Of a stretch of DNA of 55,960 nucleotides, positions 1 to 9,217 are shown piece by piece. Origin of the DNA: Rhizobacter sp. (lineage in GTDB: Bacteria; Pseudomonadota; Gammaproteobacteria; Burkholderiales; Burkholderiaceae_C). Every line of letters starts with the position of its first letter. Position 1 is the first letter of the stretch. The notes beneath the pieces were generated by a model. It was not told the origin of the DNA. It worked only from the letters and a program-made list of their open reading frames with translations, and ran no database searches. Both the position numbers and the translations under genes were made by a program. Location: the NCBI GenBank assembly GCA_023954175.1, contig JAMLIM010000014.1, positions 1-55,960 of the forward strand. Direction: 5' to 3'.

Positions 1-401
<401 letters not shown>

Positions 402-595
402 GATCTTGATAAATTTACTCAACGGAATCGAAGTGAACTTCACTTCTTTTACCGTGAGCGTTTGCAGGCCCGAAAGCCTGCGAGTCTTGCGACTCGTTGG
501 CACTCGCCTTCAAACGCCCACACTTATCGGCTGTTGATTGTTAAAGAGCATCGCCTTGCGGCGCAGCCAAAGATCGCTAGGCGTTCTCAGCTAAG
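402..595 (-). other. 16S rRNA leader with stem-loops
   Basis: This is the transcribed leader between the rRNA promoter and the mature 16S 5' end. It holds a perfect 15-bp palindrome at 431-445 (AAGTGAACTTCACTT), a 6-bp stem at 464-481 (GCAGGC/GCCTGC, loop CCGAAA), and a 6-bp stem at 481-496 (CGAGTC/GACTCG, loop TTGC). Such leader stems normally take part in RNase III processing and in 16S folding. That role is inferred from position and was not tested. Confidence 0.7.
537..550 (-). promoter_or_regulatory. boxA antitermination element of the rRNA leader
   Basis: The minus strand reads TGCTCTTTAACAAT, which matches the E. coli rrn boxA core (TGCTCTTTAACA). In the rRNA leader this RNA element binds NusB/NusE and supports Nus-dependent antitermination. 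It lies about 135 nt upstream of the mature 16S end, a normal place for it. Confidence 0.9.
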
Positions 596-601
596 AGAGC
601 G

Positions 602-631
602 ATTCTCGCACGTTTTTCAAACCCGTGTCAA
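602..631 (-). promoter_or_regulatory. sigma-70 promoter of the rRNA operon
   Basis: On the minus strand there is a consensus -35 TTGACA (626-631), an 18-bp spacer, and a -10 GAGAAT (602-607). Transcription would begin near 595 and run into boxA and then 16S. It is the best promoter match in the gap between enzyme I and 16S. A GC-rich stretch right after the -10 (CGCTCTC) could act as a stringent discriminator, which is an inference. Confidence 0.75.
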
Positions 632-766
632 GTGACGGGCTTTTAACCCGCTCGCTCCGATTCGCTTCCTGGTGCCCGCTCGTTTGCAGAGCGACTCACC
701 ATGATTGGCGAAGACAGCGACTGTAGCACGCTTTTTCAGCCCGCGCGTCGCGATCGGAACCGCTCC

Positions 767-2581
767 TCACGCGCCAACGTTGCGCGCCCGCCCGTTGCCT
801 TCCATCTGCCCCTGCTCGTTCCCGCCACGGGCGGCGAAAGCCTGCGCGGCAGTCACGCCGGGCGCTTCGCTGGACAGGACCTGCGCGAGGCGTTGCTCGA
901 GCCGGCGTGTGTCGGTGCGCAGAATGCGTCGCTTGACGGACGCGATCTGCGATGGGTGCATCGACAGGCTGCGCAGCCCCATCGCCAGCAACAACTCGGT
1001 GAATTCCGTATCGCCCGCCATCTCGCCGCAGACGCTCACGTGCTTGCCCATTGCCCGCGCCTGCGCGACGCTGCCCGCGATCAACTCCAGCACCGCCGGA
1101 TGCCAGGGATCGTAGAGATGGGCGACGGTCTCGTCCGCGCGATCGATCGCGAGCGTGTACTGAATGAGGTCGTTGGTGCCGAGCGATATGAAGTCGAAGT
1201 AGCGCAGAAACGTCTTCACGATGAGCGCCGCGGCCGGCACCTCGATCATGGCCCCGACCTCGATGTCGCTGAACGCCCGGTTCGCCTCGACGAGCTGTTG
1301 CTTGGCGCGCGCAATCGCTTCGAGTGTGAGGCGGATCTCCCGCGGTTGCGTCAGCATGGGGACGAGGAGCCTGACCTTGCCGAACGCGCTCGCGCGCAGG
1401 ATGGCCCGCAACTGCTGGCGAAACATGGCCGGCTCCGACAGGCTCCAGCGGATCGCGCGCAGCCCCATCGCCGGATTGAGCGCGTGTTCGTGACGCAGCT
1501 CGCTGATCGACATGCGATCGAGCGGCTTGTCGGCGCCGACATCCACCGTGCGGATCGTCACCGGTAGCCCGTTCATTGCCTCCACTGCGGCGCGATAGGC
1601 CTCGAACTGCTCGTCCTCGCCGGGGAGGTCGCCAGGCCGGTTCATGAACATGAACTCGCTGCGAAAGAGGCCGACGCCCAGCGCGCCCGCCAGCAGCGCC
1701 GCCTCGGCGTCCGCCGGTTGTTCGATGTTGGCAAGCAATTCGATGTGCTCGCCGTCAAGCGTCACCGCAGGCGTATGCCGCAGGCGCGAGAGCCGCTCGC
1801 GCTCGAGATCGATCTGGCGCTGCCGGAAGCGGTACTCCTCGAGCACGATCGGCGACGGATTGACGACAACGATGCCGGCATCACCATCGATCACCACCCA
1901 GTCATCCTGGCGAATCAGGCGGCTCGCTTCGCGCGCGCCGACGACCGCCGGGATGTCCAGGCTGCGCGCGACGATCGCGGTGTGAGATGTCTTGCCTCCG
2001 ACATCGGTGATGAACCCGGTGAAGATGCTGCGCTTGAACTGCAGCATGTCAGCCGGCGCGATGTCGTTGGCGACCAGCACCAGCGGATCTTCGCCGCCGA
2101 AATCGCGCGCACCGTGAGCCGTCGCGCCGATCAGCGACGGCGCACGCGCGAGCGCGCGCAGCAGCCGCTCGACGACTTGCTCGATGTCGGCCTTGCGCTC
2201 GCGCAGGTACTCGTCCTCCATCTCGTCGAACTGGCGCGCGATGACTTCGAGCTGCGCCGAAAGCGCCCATTCCGCGTTGTAGTGGCGCTCGCTGATCCAC
2301 AGTCGCGTCGCGTCGCGGAGCACCTCGTCGTGCAGCAGCATCAGATGCACGTCGAGCAGCGCCGACAGCTCGGGCGGCGCTTCGGCCGGCATCGCGCGCT
2401 GCAACGACTCGAGTTCATTGGCAACGGTGTTGCGCGCCTCGCGCAGGCGCCCGATCTCGGCCTCGACGCGCGACGCGTCGATGAAGTAGTGCGCCACGTC
2501 GACGCGACTCGACGCCACCAGCAACGCCCGCCCGATGGCGACGCCACGCGAAACCGGGATGCCGAATACCTGAAAACTCAT
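767..2581 (-). CDS. ptsI: Phosphoenolpyruvate-protein phosphotransferase (PTS enzyme I)
   Basis: Enzyme I takes phosphate from PEP onto a histidine and passes it to HPr in the cytoplasm. The protein has 604 residues, a little longer than E. coli enzyme I. It has the N-terminal PEP-utilising fold, the phosphohistidine motif GGKTSHTAIVARSL with His200, and the C-terminal PEP-binding barrel with the SLGTNDLIQYTLAIDR stretch and the HVSVCGEMAGD loop carrying the conserved Cys. It is the third gene of an EIIA-HPr-EI set, 67 nt after HPr. No EIIB or EIIC lies nearby, so a regulatory PTS is likely, as in other betaproteobacteria. No clear ribosome site precedes the ATG. The last 15 or so residues are lineage-specific. 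Confidence 0.96.
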   Translation of the reverse strand: MSFQVFGIPVSRGVAIGRALLVASSRVDVAHYFIDASRVEAEIGRLREARNTVANELESLQRAMPAEAPPELSALLDVHLMLLHDEVLRDATRLWISERHYNAEWALSAQLEVIARQFDEMEDEYLRERKADIEQVVERLLRALARAPSLIGATAHGARDFGGEDPLVLVANDIAPADMLQFKRSIFTGFITDVGGKTSHTAIVARSLDIPAVVGAREASRLIRQDDWVVIDGDAGIVVVNPSPIVLEEYRFRQRQIDLERERLSRLRHTPAVTLDGEHIELLANIEQPADAEAALLAGALGVGLFRSEFMFMNRPGDLPGEDEQFEAYRAAVEAMNGLPVTIRTVDVGADKPLDRMSISELRHEHALNPAMGLRAIRWSLSEPAMFRQQLRAILRASAFGKVRLLVPMLTQPREIRLTLEAIARAKQQLVEANRAFSDIEVGAMIEVPAAALIVKTFLRYFDFISLGTNDLIQYTLAIDRADETVAHLYDPWHPAVLELIAGSVAQARAMGKHVSVCGEMAGDTEFTELLLAMGLRSLSMHPSQIASVKRRILRTDTRRLEQRLAQVLSSEAPGVTAAQAFAARGGNEQGQMEGNGRARNVGA

Positions 2582-2648
2582 GCGGGAATCGTAGCAGTGC
2601 GCCGGCCGCTGGCAATCCGTTTCGGCGCGCCGCGGCGGCAGTGCGCGC

Positions 2649-2918
2649 CTATTCCGCTTCGCCGAACTTGTCGTCGATCAGTGCCCGCAGTGCGGCCATC
2701 GCCGCCTGCTCGTCGGCGCCGTCGGTCTCGATCTCGATCTCGCTGCCGATGCCCGCGGCCAGCATCATGACGCCCATGATGCTCTTGGCGTTGACGCGCC
2801 GGCCGTTGCGGCTCAGGAAGACCTCGCTGGCAAACGACGCGGCGAGCTTTGTGAACTTGGCCGAGGCCCGCGCGTGCAGCCCGAGCTTATTGCTGATGGT
2901 GATGGTGGTCCTGATCAT
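2649..2918 (-). CDS. ptsH: Phosphocarrier protein HPr
   Basis: Small 89-residue phosphocarrier between enzyme I and EIIA domains. The active-site histidine lies in NKLGLHARAS (His15). The regulatory serine region, KSIMGVMML, is also present, as in HPr proteins phosphorylated by HPr kinase. The length is normal. The ATG overlaps the 3' end of the upstream EIIA gene by 32 nt, which suggests translational coupling. No alternative start lies further in before the conserved core. Confidence 0.96.
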   Translation of the reverse strand: MIRTTITISNKLGLHARASAKFTKLAASFASEVFLSRNGRRVNAKSIMGVMMLAAGIGSEIEIETDGADEQAAMAALRALIDDKFGEAE

Positions 2919-3336
2919 CGCCGCCGGATCGAAGTGTCTGATTCTGCGGGCGCGTCGTCGCCACCTGCATCACGCCCTTGATTGCACCGTTCATCGCGCG
3001 CGCCACCATGGCGTCGAGCGCGTCGGTCTCGTAGCACAGGCAGCGCCACAGCATCGGGATGCTGACGCCGGCCAGCACCTTCACGTGTGGGTTGTCGGCC
3101 AGTCGCTGTGCGGCATTGCAGGGCGTCGCACCGAAGACGTCGGTGAAGACGAGCGCGTCCGGGCTCAGCACCCGCTGCAGCAGGGCACGCGCCTTGACCT
3201 CGACCGCATCGACCGATTCGTCGGCGGCGACGTCGAGCGCCTCGATCCGGCGCGCGCAGTCCGGGTAGGCGTGCATCGCGACCGATTTCAACGCCGACGC
3301 CAGCGGCGCATGGGCAATGATCAGGATTCCTGGCAT
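2887..3336 (-). CDS. PTS EIIA component, mannose/fructose family, probably regulatory
   Basis: A 149-residue EIIA of the mannose (PTS-EIIA type 4) family. The N-terminal ILIIAHAPLASALKS carries the expected phosphohistidine (His9), and VFTDVFGATPCNAAQRLA is the conserved second motif. The C-terminal tail is unusual, ending in an acidic and histidine-rich stretch (GGDDQDHHHHQQ), part of which is encoded in the overlap with ptsH. No permease domain is linked, so a role in regulation (for instance with HPr kinase or transcription factors) rather than sugar uptake is inferred. First gene of the EIIA-HPr-EI operon. Confidence 0.9.
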   Translation of the reverse strand: MPGILIIAHAPLASALKSVAMHAYPDCARRIEALDVAADESVDAVEVKARALLQRVLSPDALVFTDVFGATPCNAAQRLADNPHVKVLAGVSIPMLWRCLCYETDALDAMVARAMNGAIKGVMQVATTRPQNQTLRSGGDDQDHHHHQQ

Positions 3337-3356
3337 CAGGGCAAATTATCGCCAGT

Positions 3357-4613
3357 TCACTTGTCCACTTCGACGACAGATGCAGGGACCGGGGTGTCAT
3401 CGAAGCCTAGAAACCACACATACGACATCAGGCAGCCCGCGGCGAGCACGCCGAACGCGCCCCGGAAGGCCGCCACCGGCGTCCAGCCGAGGGTACTCAG
3501 CAGGTCGATCAACCCGCCAATGGCCCACTGCACGACGAACACGCCGACAAATGTCAGCAGGTTGAAAGAGGACAGCGCGCGCCCCGCGAGCCTGGCCTCG
3601 AAAGCCAACCCGACGGTGGGTTGCGCCAGGGAAACCACGCTGCTGGAGACGCAGAACAGCGCCCAGATCGGCGCGCCGGCACGCGCGCCGAGCACGAGTG
3701 CGAACGTCAGCGCGCCCAGGCTCACCGGCAGAACGAGCCGTATCAGCGAGTACGCGCTCCAGCCGCGCGCGAACAGGCGCGGCACCAGCGCACCCCACGA
3801 CAGAAAGGCCAGCAGCATGCAGCCGTTGATCAGGAACAGCCCCTGCGCCGCTTCACCCGGCGACCAGCCGCACACCCGCGTCAGCCAGGGCCCGATCCAC
3901 AGTGCCTGCAGCGCCAGCAGCCCGCCGTACTGGAAGAACGCCATCGGCAGAAAGCGCCGGAACGTGCGGTGCCGGAACACCTGCGCGTAGCCCGCCATCA
4001 CGCCAGGCCTTCGTGTCGCCTCGGACGGAGCGGGATCGCGCGGCGCCCACAGCGCGATCGCGCCCATGGCCAGCACGAGGCAGGCGGCCAGCGCCCAGAA
4101 CAGCCCGCGCCAGCCGAGCAAGGGCAGCACCCATTGCACGGGCAAGGTCGAAGCGACCATGCCGGACGACCCCGTCATCAGCATCCATGAGGTGGCGCGC
4201 AACTGCGTGCGCGGTGCCAGGTGCCGCCGAAAGCTCGTCATCGGCGCCATCAGGCAGGCGCTCACGCCCATCCCGATCAGCAGGCGGGCGACGATCAGCC
4301 CGGCGAAATGCTGCGCGGAGGCGAACAGCCCGCAGCCGATCACGGCCAGCGTCAGCAGGGCCAGCATCACACGCTTCGGGCCGTGGCTGTCGAGCGCGCT
4401 GCCGAGCGGGAGCTGCGTGCTTGCAAAGCCGAGGAAGTAGGCACCCGCCAGAAGGCCGAGATCGGCTGCGCTGAGGGCGAGCTCGGCGCTGAACGCCGGC
4501 GCGAGCGTTGCAATCACCGCACGCAGCAGCGCGGAAAAGAAGTAGACGAGCGCAAAGCTCAGGAACATCGCCACGACGGCGCGTCGTGGCAGCAGTTCGC
4601 CAGCCTCCGTCAT
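3357..4613 (-). CDS. Major facilitator superfamily transporter
   Basis: A 418-residue inner-membrane protein with about 12 hydrophobic segments. It has the MFS loop motif between helices 2 and 3 (SALDSHGPKRVMLALLTLAV, a form of GxLxDRxGrR). The central loop after about residue 190 divides two six-helix halves. The substrate cannot be read from the sequence. The start ATG overlaps the stop of the upstream lipoprotein gene (ATGA), so the two are likely co-translated. It ends just upstream of the EIIA gene on the same strand. A sugar or organic-acid exporter or importer are both possible. Confidence 0.85.
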   Translation of the reverse strand: MTEAGELLPRRAVVAMFLSFALVYFFSALLRAVIATLAPAFSAELALSAADLGLLAGAYFLGFASTQLPLGSALDSHGPKRVMLALLTLAVIGCGLFASAQHFAGLIVARLLIGMGVSACLMAPMTSFRRHLAPRTQLRATSWMLMTGSSGMVASTLPVQWVLPLLGWRGLFWALAACLVLAMGAIALWAPRDPAPSEATRRPGVMAGYAQVFRHRTFRRFLPMAFFQYGGLLALQALWIGPWLTRVCGWSPGEAAQGLFLINGCMLLAFLSWGALVPRLFARGWSAYSLIRLVLPVSLGALTFALVLGARAGAPIWALFCVSSSVVSLAQPTVGLAFEARLAGRALSSFNLLTFVGVFVVQWAIGGLIDLLSTLGWTPVAAFRGAFGVLAAGCLMSYVWFLGFDDTPVPASVVEVDK

Positions 4614-5131
4614 GATTCGAGACGCAGGCTCTCGAAGAACAGCTCGACCGCTGCAGCGTCCGGCCGCGCACCGAGCACCGCGGCCTGGTAGACGCGGGTG
4701 CCGCGTGTGAACAGCACGGCTTCCTCGACGATCGGTGCGCCTTCGGGCGTGTGGCCCGACGCCCGCAAGCGGACGGCCTCAGGGCTCGGCGTCATGCCTG
4801 TCAGCACGAAGGGTTTGACAACGCTCTGGGTCGCGCCCAGATTGGTCACGAGCGCCTTGCGCATCGCGATCAATGCCGGCGTGACGCGCGCCGGATCGCC
4901 GAGATCCGCATGCACGAGCGCGAAGGTGAGCCCGTCCGCAGTGCACGACACGAGCGTCATCGTCGTCGCTTCACCGTCGAGTGCCGCCTGGCGCGTCTGG
5001 CTCTGCGGCTTGCAGGGGAACTGAAGCGACGCCGCGCTGCCTTCGGGGCGCACGTCGCGCCAGTCGAGCGCCGGCGTGCAGGCCGCGATCGATGCGCCGA
5101 GCAGGATCGCAAGCAGTGTGGAGCGACGCAT
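4610..5131 (-). CDS. Putative lipoprotein of unknown function
   Basis: A 173-residue protein starting MRRSTLLAILLGASIAACTP, a lipoprotein signal with the lipobox ending at Cys18, so it is probably anchored in a membrane on the periplasmic side. The rest has no motif I recognise; it contains two cysteines (in FPCKPQSQ and VSCTADG) that could pair. The start was chosen at the ATG that gives the signal peptide; the reading frame stays open upstream but codes only for low-complexity sequence that overlaps a repeat. Its stop overlaps the start of the transporter gene, suggesting a two-gene unit. Confidence 0.8.
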   Translation of the reverse strand: MRRSTLLAILLGASIAACTPALDWRDVRPEGSAASLQFPCKPQSQTRQAALDGEATTMTLVSCTADGLTFALVHADLGDPARVTPALIAMRKALVTNLGATQSVVKPFVLTGMTPSPEAVRLRASGHTPEGAPIVEEAVLFTRGTRVYQAAVLGARPDAAAVELFFESLRLES

Positions 5132-5200
5132 CGGCGGATTATCGCCACCGTGATCTGCATGCGAGGCTGCCACGCACCTGCCCGAGCGATTGCGGACGGG

Positions 5201-5260
5201 TTTGCCGATGCGTTGGCCGATGCGCTTGCCGATACCCGTGCCGACACGCTTGCCGACGCG
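5201..5260. repeat. Five imperfect 12-bp tandem repeats, intergenic
   Basis: Five consecutive 12-bp units follow the pattern TTTGCCGATGCG / TTGGCCGATGCG / CTTGCCGATACC / CGTGCCGACACG / CTTGCCGACGCG. They lie between the lipoprotein gene (ending its 5' side at 5131) and the plus-strand gene at 5412. They would code for a repeating Gly-Lys-Arg-Ile pattern on the minus strand, but no start supports a gene there. Confidence 0.75.
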
Positions 5261-5411
5261 CTTTGTGAGATCGCGCGCGGCGCGTGAATTGTTCACACGG
5301 ATGTCGCACGCAAGGCGCCGATCGACGCCGTGGCGCCTTCGGCGGCCCTGCAATGCGCGCAGACTTCCTCCCTTGCCATCATCGTCACCAAGCCGCGTCA
5401 AGAAGAGTCGT

Positions 5412-6554
5412 ATGGACCTGTCAGACATCGAAACCGCCCGCCACGACAACGCACCCGGCCAAGGCGACGCGCGCGACCCGCTGCGCTGGCGCGAGCTCGT
5501 CGGCGAGATGGGCGCCGAGATCGCCTCGCCGCTCACCTCGGCACTCGAGCGCATCAACGTGCTGACGACGACCGGCCGCATCGACCGCCAGGGCCTGCGC
5601 GCGCTGCGCGAGGAGGTGGCCAAGGCACGCCAGGTCGCGATGGCGAGCCAGCAACTTGCGCGCCTGGCGTCGGGCCGCGTGCGCCAGTCGCACGAGCGCG
5701 TCGATCTGCCGGCATTGCTGGGCGACGTGCTCAAGCACCGGGCGCGTGAAGTGCAGGCGCGCGGCATCCAGGTCAAGGTCGCGCCGGCGGGCAAGGCGGT
5801 CGAGGTGCTGATCGACGCGTCGCTGTTCTTCAGCCTGCTCAACACCTTGCTCGACTGGGCACTCGAGTGCACGCGCTCGACCATCGCGCTCGGCATCGAC
5901 ATCAAGCCCTGGCCGGCGCATGCGCGACTGCATTGCCGGTTTGCGCACCGTCCGGTCGATCAGCTCGACGACGGCGCGCCGACGCCCGGAGAAACCTCGC
6001 TGCTCGACTCGATGCACTGGCGCCTGCTGCAGCAGACGGCGCTCACGCTCGGTATCGCCATCGAGCGCAGCATCGACGCCGACGGCACCGCCCTCGGCTT
6101 CGAATTCCCGCGCACCGTGAACGAGACGATGGAAGGCGTCAGCATGGTCGAGCTCGACGATGGCTTCTCGTCTTCGCTCAACACACGGCCGCTCGCCGGC
6201 AGCCATGTGCTGGTCGTCGCCCAGCGGCGCGAGGTTCGCGCACCGGTGCGCGAAGCGCTGCGCAACATGGGCCTGCTGATCGACTTCGTCGAGTCGGTTG
6301 CGCAAGCCGCGGATTTCTGCAGGGACGGCCTGCCCCATGCGATCGTCATCGAGTCGGCGCTGTGCGGCGAACGCTTCGCCGCCTTGCGACGCGACATCGC
6401 GGCCGAGGTGCCGCAGTTCGCGTTCATCGAGATCACCGAAGGCAAGCCCTCGATGGCGCCGGCCGCCGGGGACGGCACGAGCCGCGTCGCACTCGACGCG
6501 ATCGCGCAATCGCTGCCGGCCGCGCTGTTGTTCGAATTGTCGCGACAGGGCTGA
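5412..6554 (+). CDS. Degenerate hybrid histidine-kinase-like protein (no phospho-acceptor residues)
   Basis: A 380-residue soluble protein. Residues 25-85 resemble a kinase dimerisation helix: MGAEIASPLTSALERI fits the H-box pattern (SHELRTPLTAI), but the histidine position is Ala35. Residues 125-235 resemble an ATPase domain, yet the N-box (TLLDWALECT, 145-154) has Trp149 where Asn is expected and no DxGxG motif is visible. Residues 262-375 look like a receiver domain (SHVLVVAQRREVRAPVREAL), where the acceptor Asp is Glu314 (AIVIESALCG). The ATG at 5412 was chosen because upstream sequence is low complexity. It appears to be a scaffold or pseudokinase; this is inferred. The next gene on the strand is thioredoxin-like, 144 nt away. 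Confidence 0.65.
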   Translation: MDLSDIETARHDNAPGQGDARDPLRWRELVGEMGAEIASPLTSALERINVLTTTGRIDRQGLRALREEVAKARQVAMASQQLARLASGRVRQSHERVDLPALLGDVLKHRAREVQARGIQVKVAPAGKAVEVLIDASLFFSLLNTLLDWALECTRSTIALGIDIKPWPAHARLHCRFAHRPVDQLDDGAPTPGETSLLDSMHWRLLQQTALTLGIAIERSIDADGTALGFEFPRTVNETMEGVSMVELDDGFSSSLNTRPLAGSHVLVVAQRREVRAPVREALRNMGLLIDFVESVAQAADFCRDGLPHAIVIESALCGERFAALRRDIAAEVPQFAFIEITEGKPSMAPAAGDGTSRVALDAIAQSLPAALLFELSRQG

Positions 6555-6698
6555 GGTCAGCGTCGCGCGCGCCGTCGCGACGCCTTCGGGCTTCGCTGCC
6601 ACGACACGCGCCGCGGCGGCCACGGCAGACACGACCGGCATCGCAGCGACCCGGCCGACGGCGACCTAAAATGCGCGGCCTGCCGTGCACCAACGCAA

Positions 6699-7214
6699 AT
6701 GAACCGTCGCCCCATCCTCGTAGGCATCGCCGCCGTCAGCGCCATCGCGTGCGCAATTGCGGTCGCCGCAGTCGTGGGCCTCGGGCAGCGCGACGCCGCA
6801 CCGACCGTTGCCTACACGCTGCTCGACGGCACGCGCTACAGCACCGCGCAGTGGCGCGGCAAGGTCGTGCTCGTCAATTTCTGGGCGACGAGCTGCACGA
6901 GCTGCGTGCGCGAGATGCCGCAGCTCGCGGCACTGCACGACAACTTCAAGGCGCGCGGCTTCGACACCCTCGCCGTCTCGATGCGCTACGACCCACCGTC
7001 GGCCGTGGTGGACTTTGCGCAGACGCGCCAGTTGCCGTTCGGCATCGCCATCGACAACACCGGCGCGATTGCGCAGGGCTTCGGCGACGTGCGGGTGACG
7101 CCGACGACGCTGCTGATCGACAAGCGGGGCGATATCGCGCTGCGCATCGTCGGCACGCCCGACTTTGCCGCGCTGAACGCGCAGATCGAACGACTGCTCG
7201 CGGCGCCGGCCTGA
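6699..7214 (+). CDS. TlpA/ResA-like thiol-disulfide oxidoreductase
   Basis: A 171-residue protein with one N-terminal hydrophobic segment (about residues 8-28) that anchors or exports it, then a thioredoxin fold. The active site is FWATSCTSCVREMP, a CxxC in the expected place after a beta strand. The cis-proline loop is VRVTPTTLLIDKRG. Proteins of this kind reduce or oxidise periplasmic thiols, for instance in cytochrome maturation; the partner here is unknown. No cytochrome gene is adjacent. It converges with lipA. Confidence 0.9.
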   Translation: MNRRPILVGIAAVSAIACAIAVAAVVGLGQRDAAPTVAYTLLDGTRYSTAQWRGKVVLVNFWATSCTSCVREMPQLAALHDNFKARGFDTLAVSMRYDPPSAVVDFAQTRQLPFGIAIDNTGAIAQGFGDVRVTPTTLLIDKRGDIALRIVGTPDFAALNAQIERLLAAPA

Positions 7215-7238
7215 GCCGACTTCACAATAAGCGCGGCG

Positions 7239-8213
7239 TCAGCCGAGCGCCCGGGCCACGCCTGCCGCGTGCGCCTGCTGGTCAGCGTGGTAGCTCGAGC
7301 GCACGAGGGCACCGACCGCGGCGTGCGTGAACCCCATCGCCGCCGCCTCGCGCTCGAACATCTTGAAGGTGTCCGGGTGCACATAGCGCCGCACCGGCAG
7401 ATGGTGGCCGCTCGGCGCAAGGTACTGACCGATGGTGAGCATGTCGATGCCGTGCGCGCGCATGTCGCGCATCACCTGCAGGATCTCGTCGTCGGTTTCG
7501 CCGAGGCCCACCATCACGCCGCTCTTGGTCGGCACCTCGGGCGCGAACTCCTTGAAGCGCTTGAGCAGGTTGAGCGAGAACGCATAGTCCGACCCCGGCC
7601 GCGCCTCCTTGTACAGGCGCGGCGCGGTCTCGAGGTTGTGGTTCATCACGTCCGGCGGCGCCGCCTTCAGGATCTCGAGCGCGCGGTCCATGCGGCCACG
7701 GAAGTCGGGCGTCAGGATCTCGATCTTCGTCCGCGGCGAGAGCGCACGCGTGCGCTCGATGCAGGCGACGAAGTGCGCCGCCCCGCCATCGCGCAGATCG
7801 TCGCGATCGACGCTCGTGATGACGACGTAGTTCAGCTTCAGCGCGGCGATCGTCTTGGCCAGGTTCTCCGGCTCGTCGGCGTCGAGCGGGTCGGGCCGGC
7901 CGTGGCCGACATCGCAGAACGGGCAGCGCCGGGTGCACTTGTCACCCATGATCATGAAGGTCGCCGTGCCGTTGCCGAAGCACTCGCCGATGTTCGGGCA
8001 CGAGGCCTCCTCGCACACCGTGTTGAGGTGGTTCTCGCGCAGGATCTGCTTGATCTCGTAGAAGCGCGACGTCGGTGAGCCGGCCTTGACGCGGATCCAG
8101 TCGGGCTTCTTCAGCACCGTCTCGGCGGCGACGACCTTGATCGGGATGCGCGAGGTCTTGGCCTGCGCCTTCTGCTTCACGGTGGCGTCGTAGCCGGTGG
8201 TGTCGGTGGTCAT
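7239..8213 (-). CDS. lipA: Lipoyl synthase
   Basis: Radical SAM enzyme that inserts two sulfurs into protein-bound octanoyl groups. With the ATG at 8213 it has 324 residues. The auxiliary cluster motif is [12 protein letters not shown] (Cys67, 72, 78), the radical SAM motif is CTRRCPFC (Cys93, 97, 100), and the C-terminal RSSY motif is present, so the enzyme looks fully active. A TTG at 8243 that overlaps the lipB stop would add ten residues; neither start has a clear ribosome site, and ATG is preferred. It follows lipB directly, giving the usual lipB-lipA pair. Confidence 0.97.
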   Translation of the reverse strand: MTTDTTGYDATVKQKAQAKTSRIPIKVVAAETVLKKPDWIRVKAGSPTSRFYEIKQILRENHLNTVCEEASCPNIGECFGNGTATFMIMGDKCTRRCPFCDVGHGRPDPLDADEPENLAKTIAALKLNYVVITSVDRDDLRDGGAAHFVACIERTRALSPRTKIEILTPDFRGRMDRALEILKAAPPDVMNHNLETAPRLYKEARPGSDYAFSLNLLKRFKEFAPEVPTKSGVMVGLGETDDEILQVMRDMRAHGIDMLTIGQYLAPSGHHLPVRRYVHPDTFKMFEREAAAMGFTHAAVGALVRSSYHADQQAHAAGVARALG

Positions 8214-8239
8214 GGCGTTCGTTCGCGCGGCGCGCTGAA

Positions 8240-8917
8240 TCAAGGGCTCAGGTAGGCGGCGAGCTTCTGGCCCAAGGTGTCGGCAACCTCTTCGCGCGCA
8301 ATCTGTACGCCGATTGTAGAAAGATCGACCGTCTGCAACCCCGCGTAGCCACAGGGGTTGATGCCCTCGAACGGCCGCAGGTCCATCGCCACGTTGAGCG
8401 CGACGCCGTGGTAGCTGCAGTTGCGCGAGACCTTGACGCCGATCGCGGCGATCTTCGCCAGGCCCTGGAACGGGTTCGCGCTGTAGGGCTCGGCGCGGCG
8501 CACCGCATGCCCGAACGGGTCGTCGGGCCGCACGTAGATGCCCGGCGCGCCGAGCACGCGGTGGCCGGTGACGCCATAGACCTCGAGCGTCTTGAGCAGC
8601 GCCTGTTCGAGCCGGAACACGTATTCCTTGACGTAGATGCCGAGCCGCTTCAAGTCGATCAGCGCATAGGCCACGACCTGCCCCGGCCCGTGGTACGTCA
8701 CCTGCCCGCCGCGATTGGTCTGCACGACCGGTATGCCGTTCGCGGCCAGCACATGCTCGGGCTTGCCCGCGAGCCCCTGCGTGTAGACCGGGTCATGTTC
8801 GCAGAGCCAGATTTCGTCGGGCGTGGCCTCACTACGCGCAGCGGTGAAGGCGCGCATCGCGTCGGCCGTGTGCGTGTAGTCGACGCGGCCGAGGTCGCGG
8901 ACCGTGGGCGCCGTCAC
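8240..8917 (-). CDS. lipB: Octanoyl-[acyl carrier protein]:protein octanoyltransferase
   Basis: Transfers octanoate from ACP to the lipoyl domains of 2-oxoacid dehydrogenases and the glycine cleavage H protein. It has 225 residues with the [12 protein letters not shown] signature (69-80), catalytic Lys162 ([10 protein letters not shown]) and Cys189 (INPCGYAG). The start is GTG, 13 nt after the stop of the ybeD-like gene. The downstream product LipA completes the pathway. Confidence 0.97.
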   Translation of the reverse strand: MTAPTVRDLGRVDYTHTADAMRAFTAARSEATPDEIWLCEHDPVYTQGLAGKPEHVLAANGIPVVQTNRGGQVTYHGPGQVVAYALIDLKRLGIYVKEYVFRLEQALLKTLEVYGVTGHRVLGAPGIYVRPDDPFGHAVRRAEPYSANPFQGLAKIAAIGVKVSRNCSYHGVALNVAMDLRPFEGINPCGYAGLQTVDLSTIGVQIAREEVADTLGQKLAAYLSP

Positions 8918-8930
8918 GGCCGATATTGGT

Positions 8931-9209
8931 TCAAAGCACCACCTTCACCATCGGGTGCGTCGACAACGTGCGGTACAGCTCGTCGAGCTGCTCACGGCTC
9001 GTCGCGGTGACGGTGAGGGTGACGCCGAGGTACTTGCTGGCGCTGCTCGCCCGCAACTCCACCGTCGCCGCATCGAAGGCCGGGTCGAAGTGGCGCGCCA
9101 CCGTCGTCATCGCCTCGACGAAGCCGTCGACGTTCAGGCCCATCACCTTGATCGGGAACGCGCTCGGGTACTCGATCAGCGATTTCTCGGGCTTGTCCAC
9201 ATCGGCCAC
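8931..9209 (-). CDS. YbeD/DUF493 family protein
   Basis: About 92 residues with the family core [18 protein letters not shown] followed by a beta-alpha-beta domain resembling the ACT-like regulatory fold. Members usually precede lipB, as here. Function is unknown; a role linked to lipoate ligase is sometimes proposed. No ATG lies in frame near the conserved start. GTG at 9209 (11 nt after the start of the upstream stop codon) gives the usual family length; GTG at 9200 is an alternative. The longer open frame upstream overlaps the aminotransferase gene and is not coding. Confidence 0.85.
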   Translation of the reverse strand: MADVDKPEKSLIEYPSAFPIKVMGLNVDGFVEAMTTVARHFDPAFDAATVELRASSASKYLGVTLTVTATSREQLDELYRTLSTHPMVKVVL

Positions 9210-9217
9210 GACCGTGC

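Noticed and set aside
4901-5190. 4.6-5.9 kb minus frame as one 431-residue protein
   Set aside because: The lipoprotein signal sits at 5131; the upstream part codes for repeat-derived low-complexity sequence.
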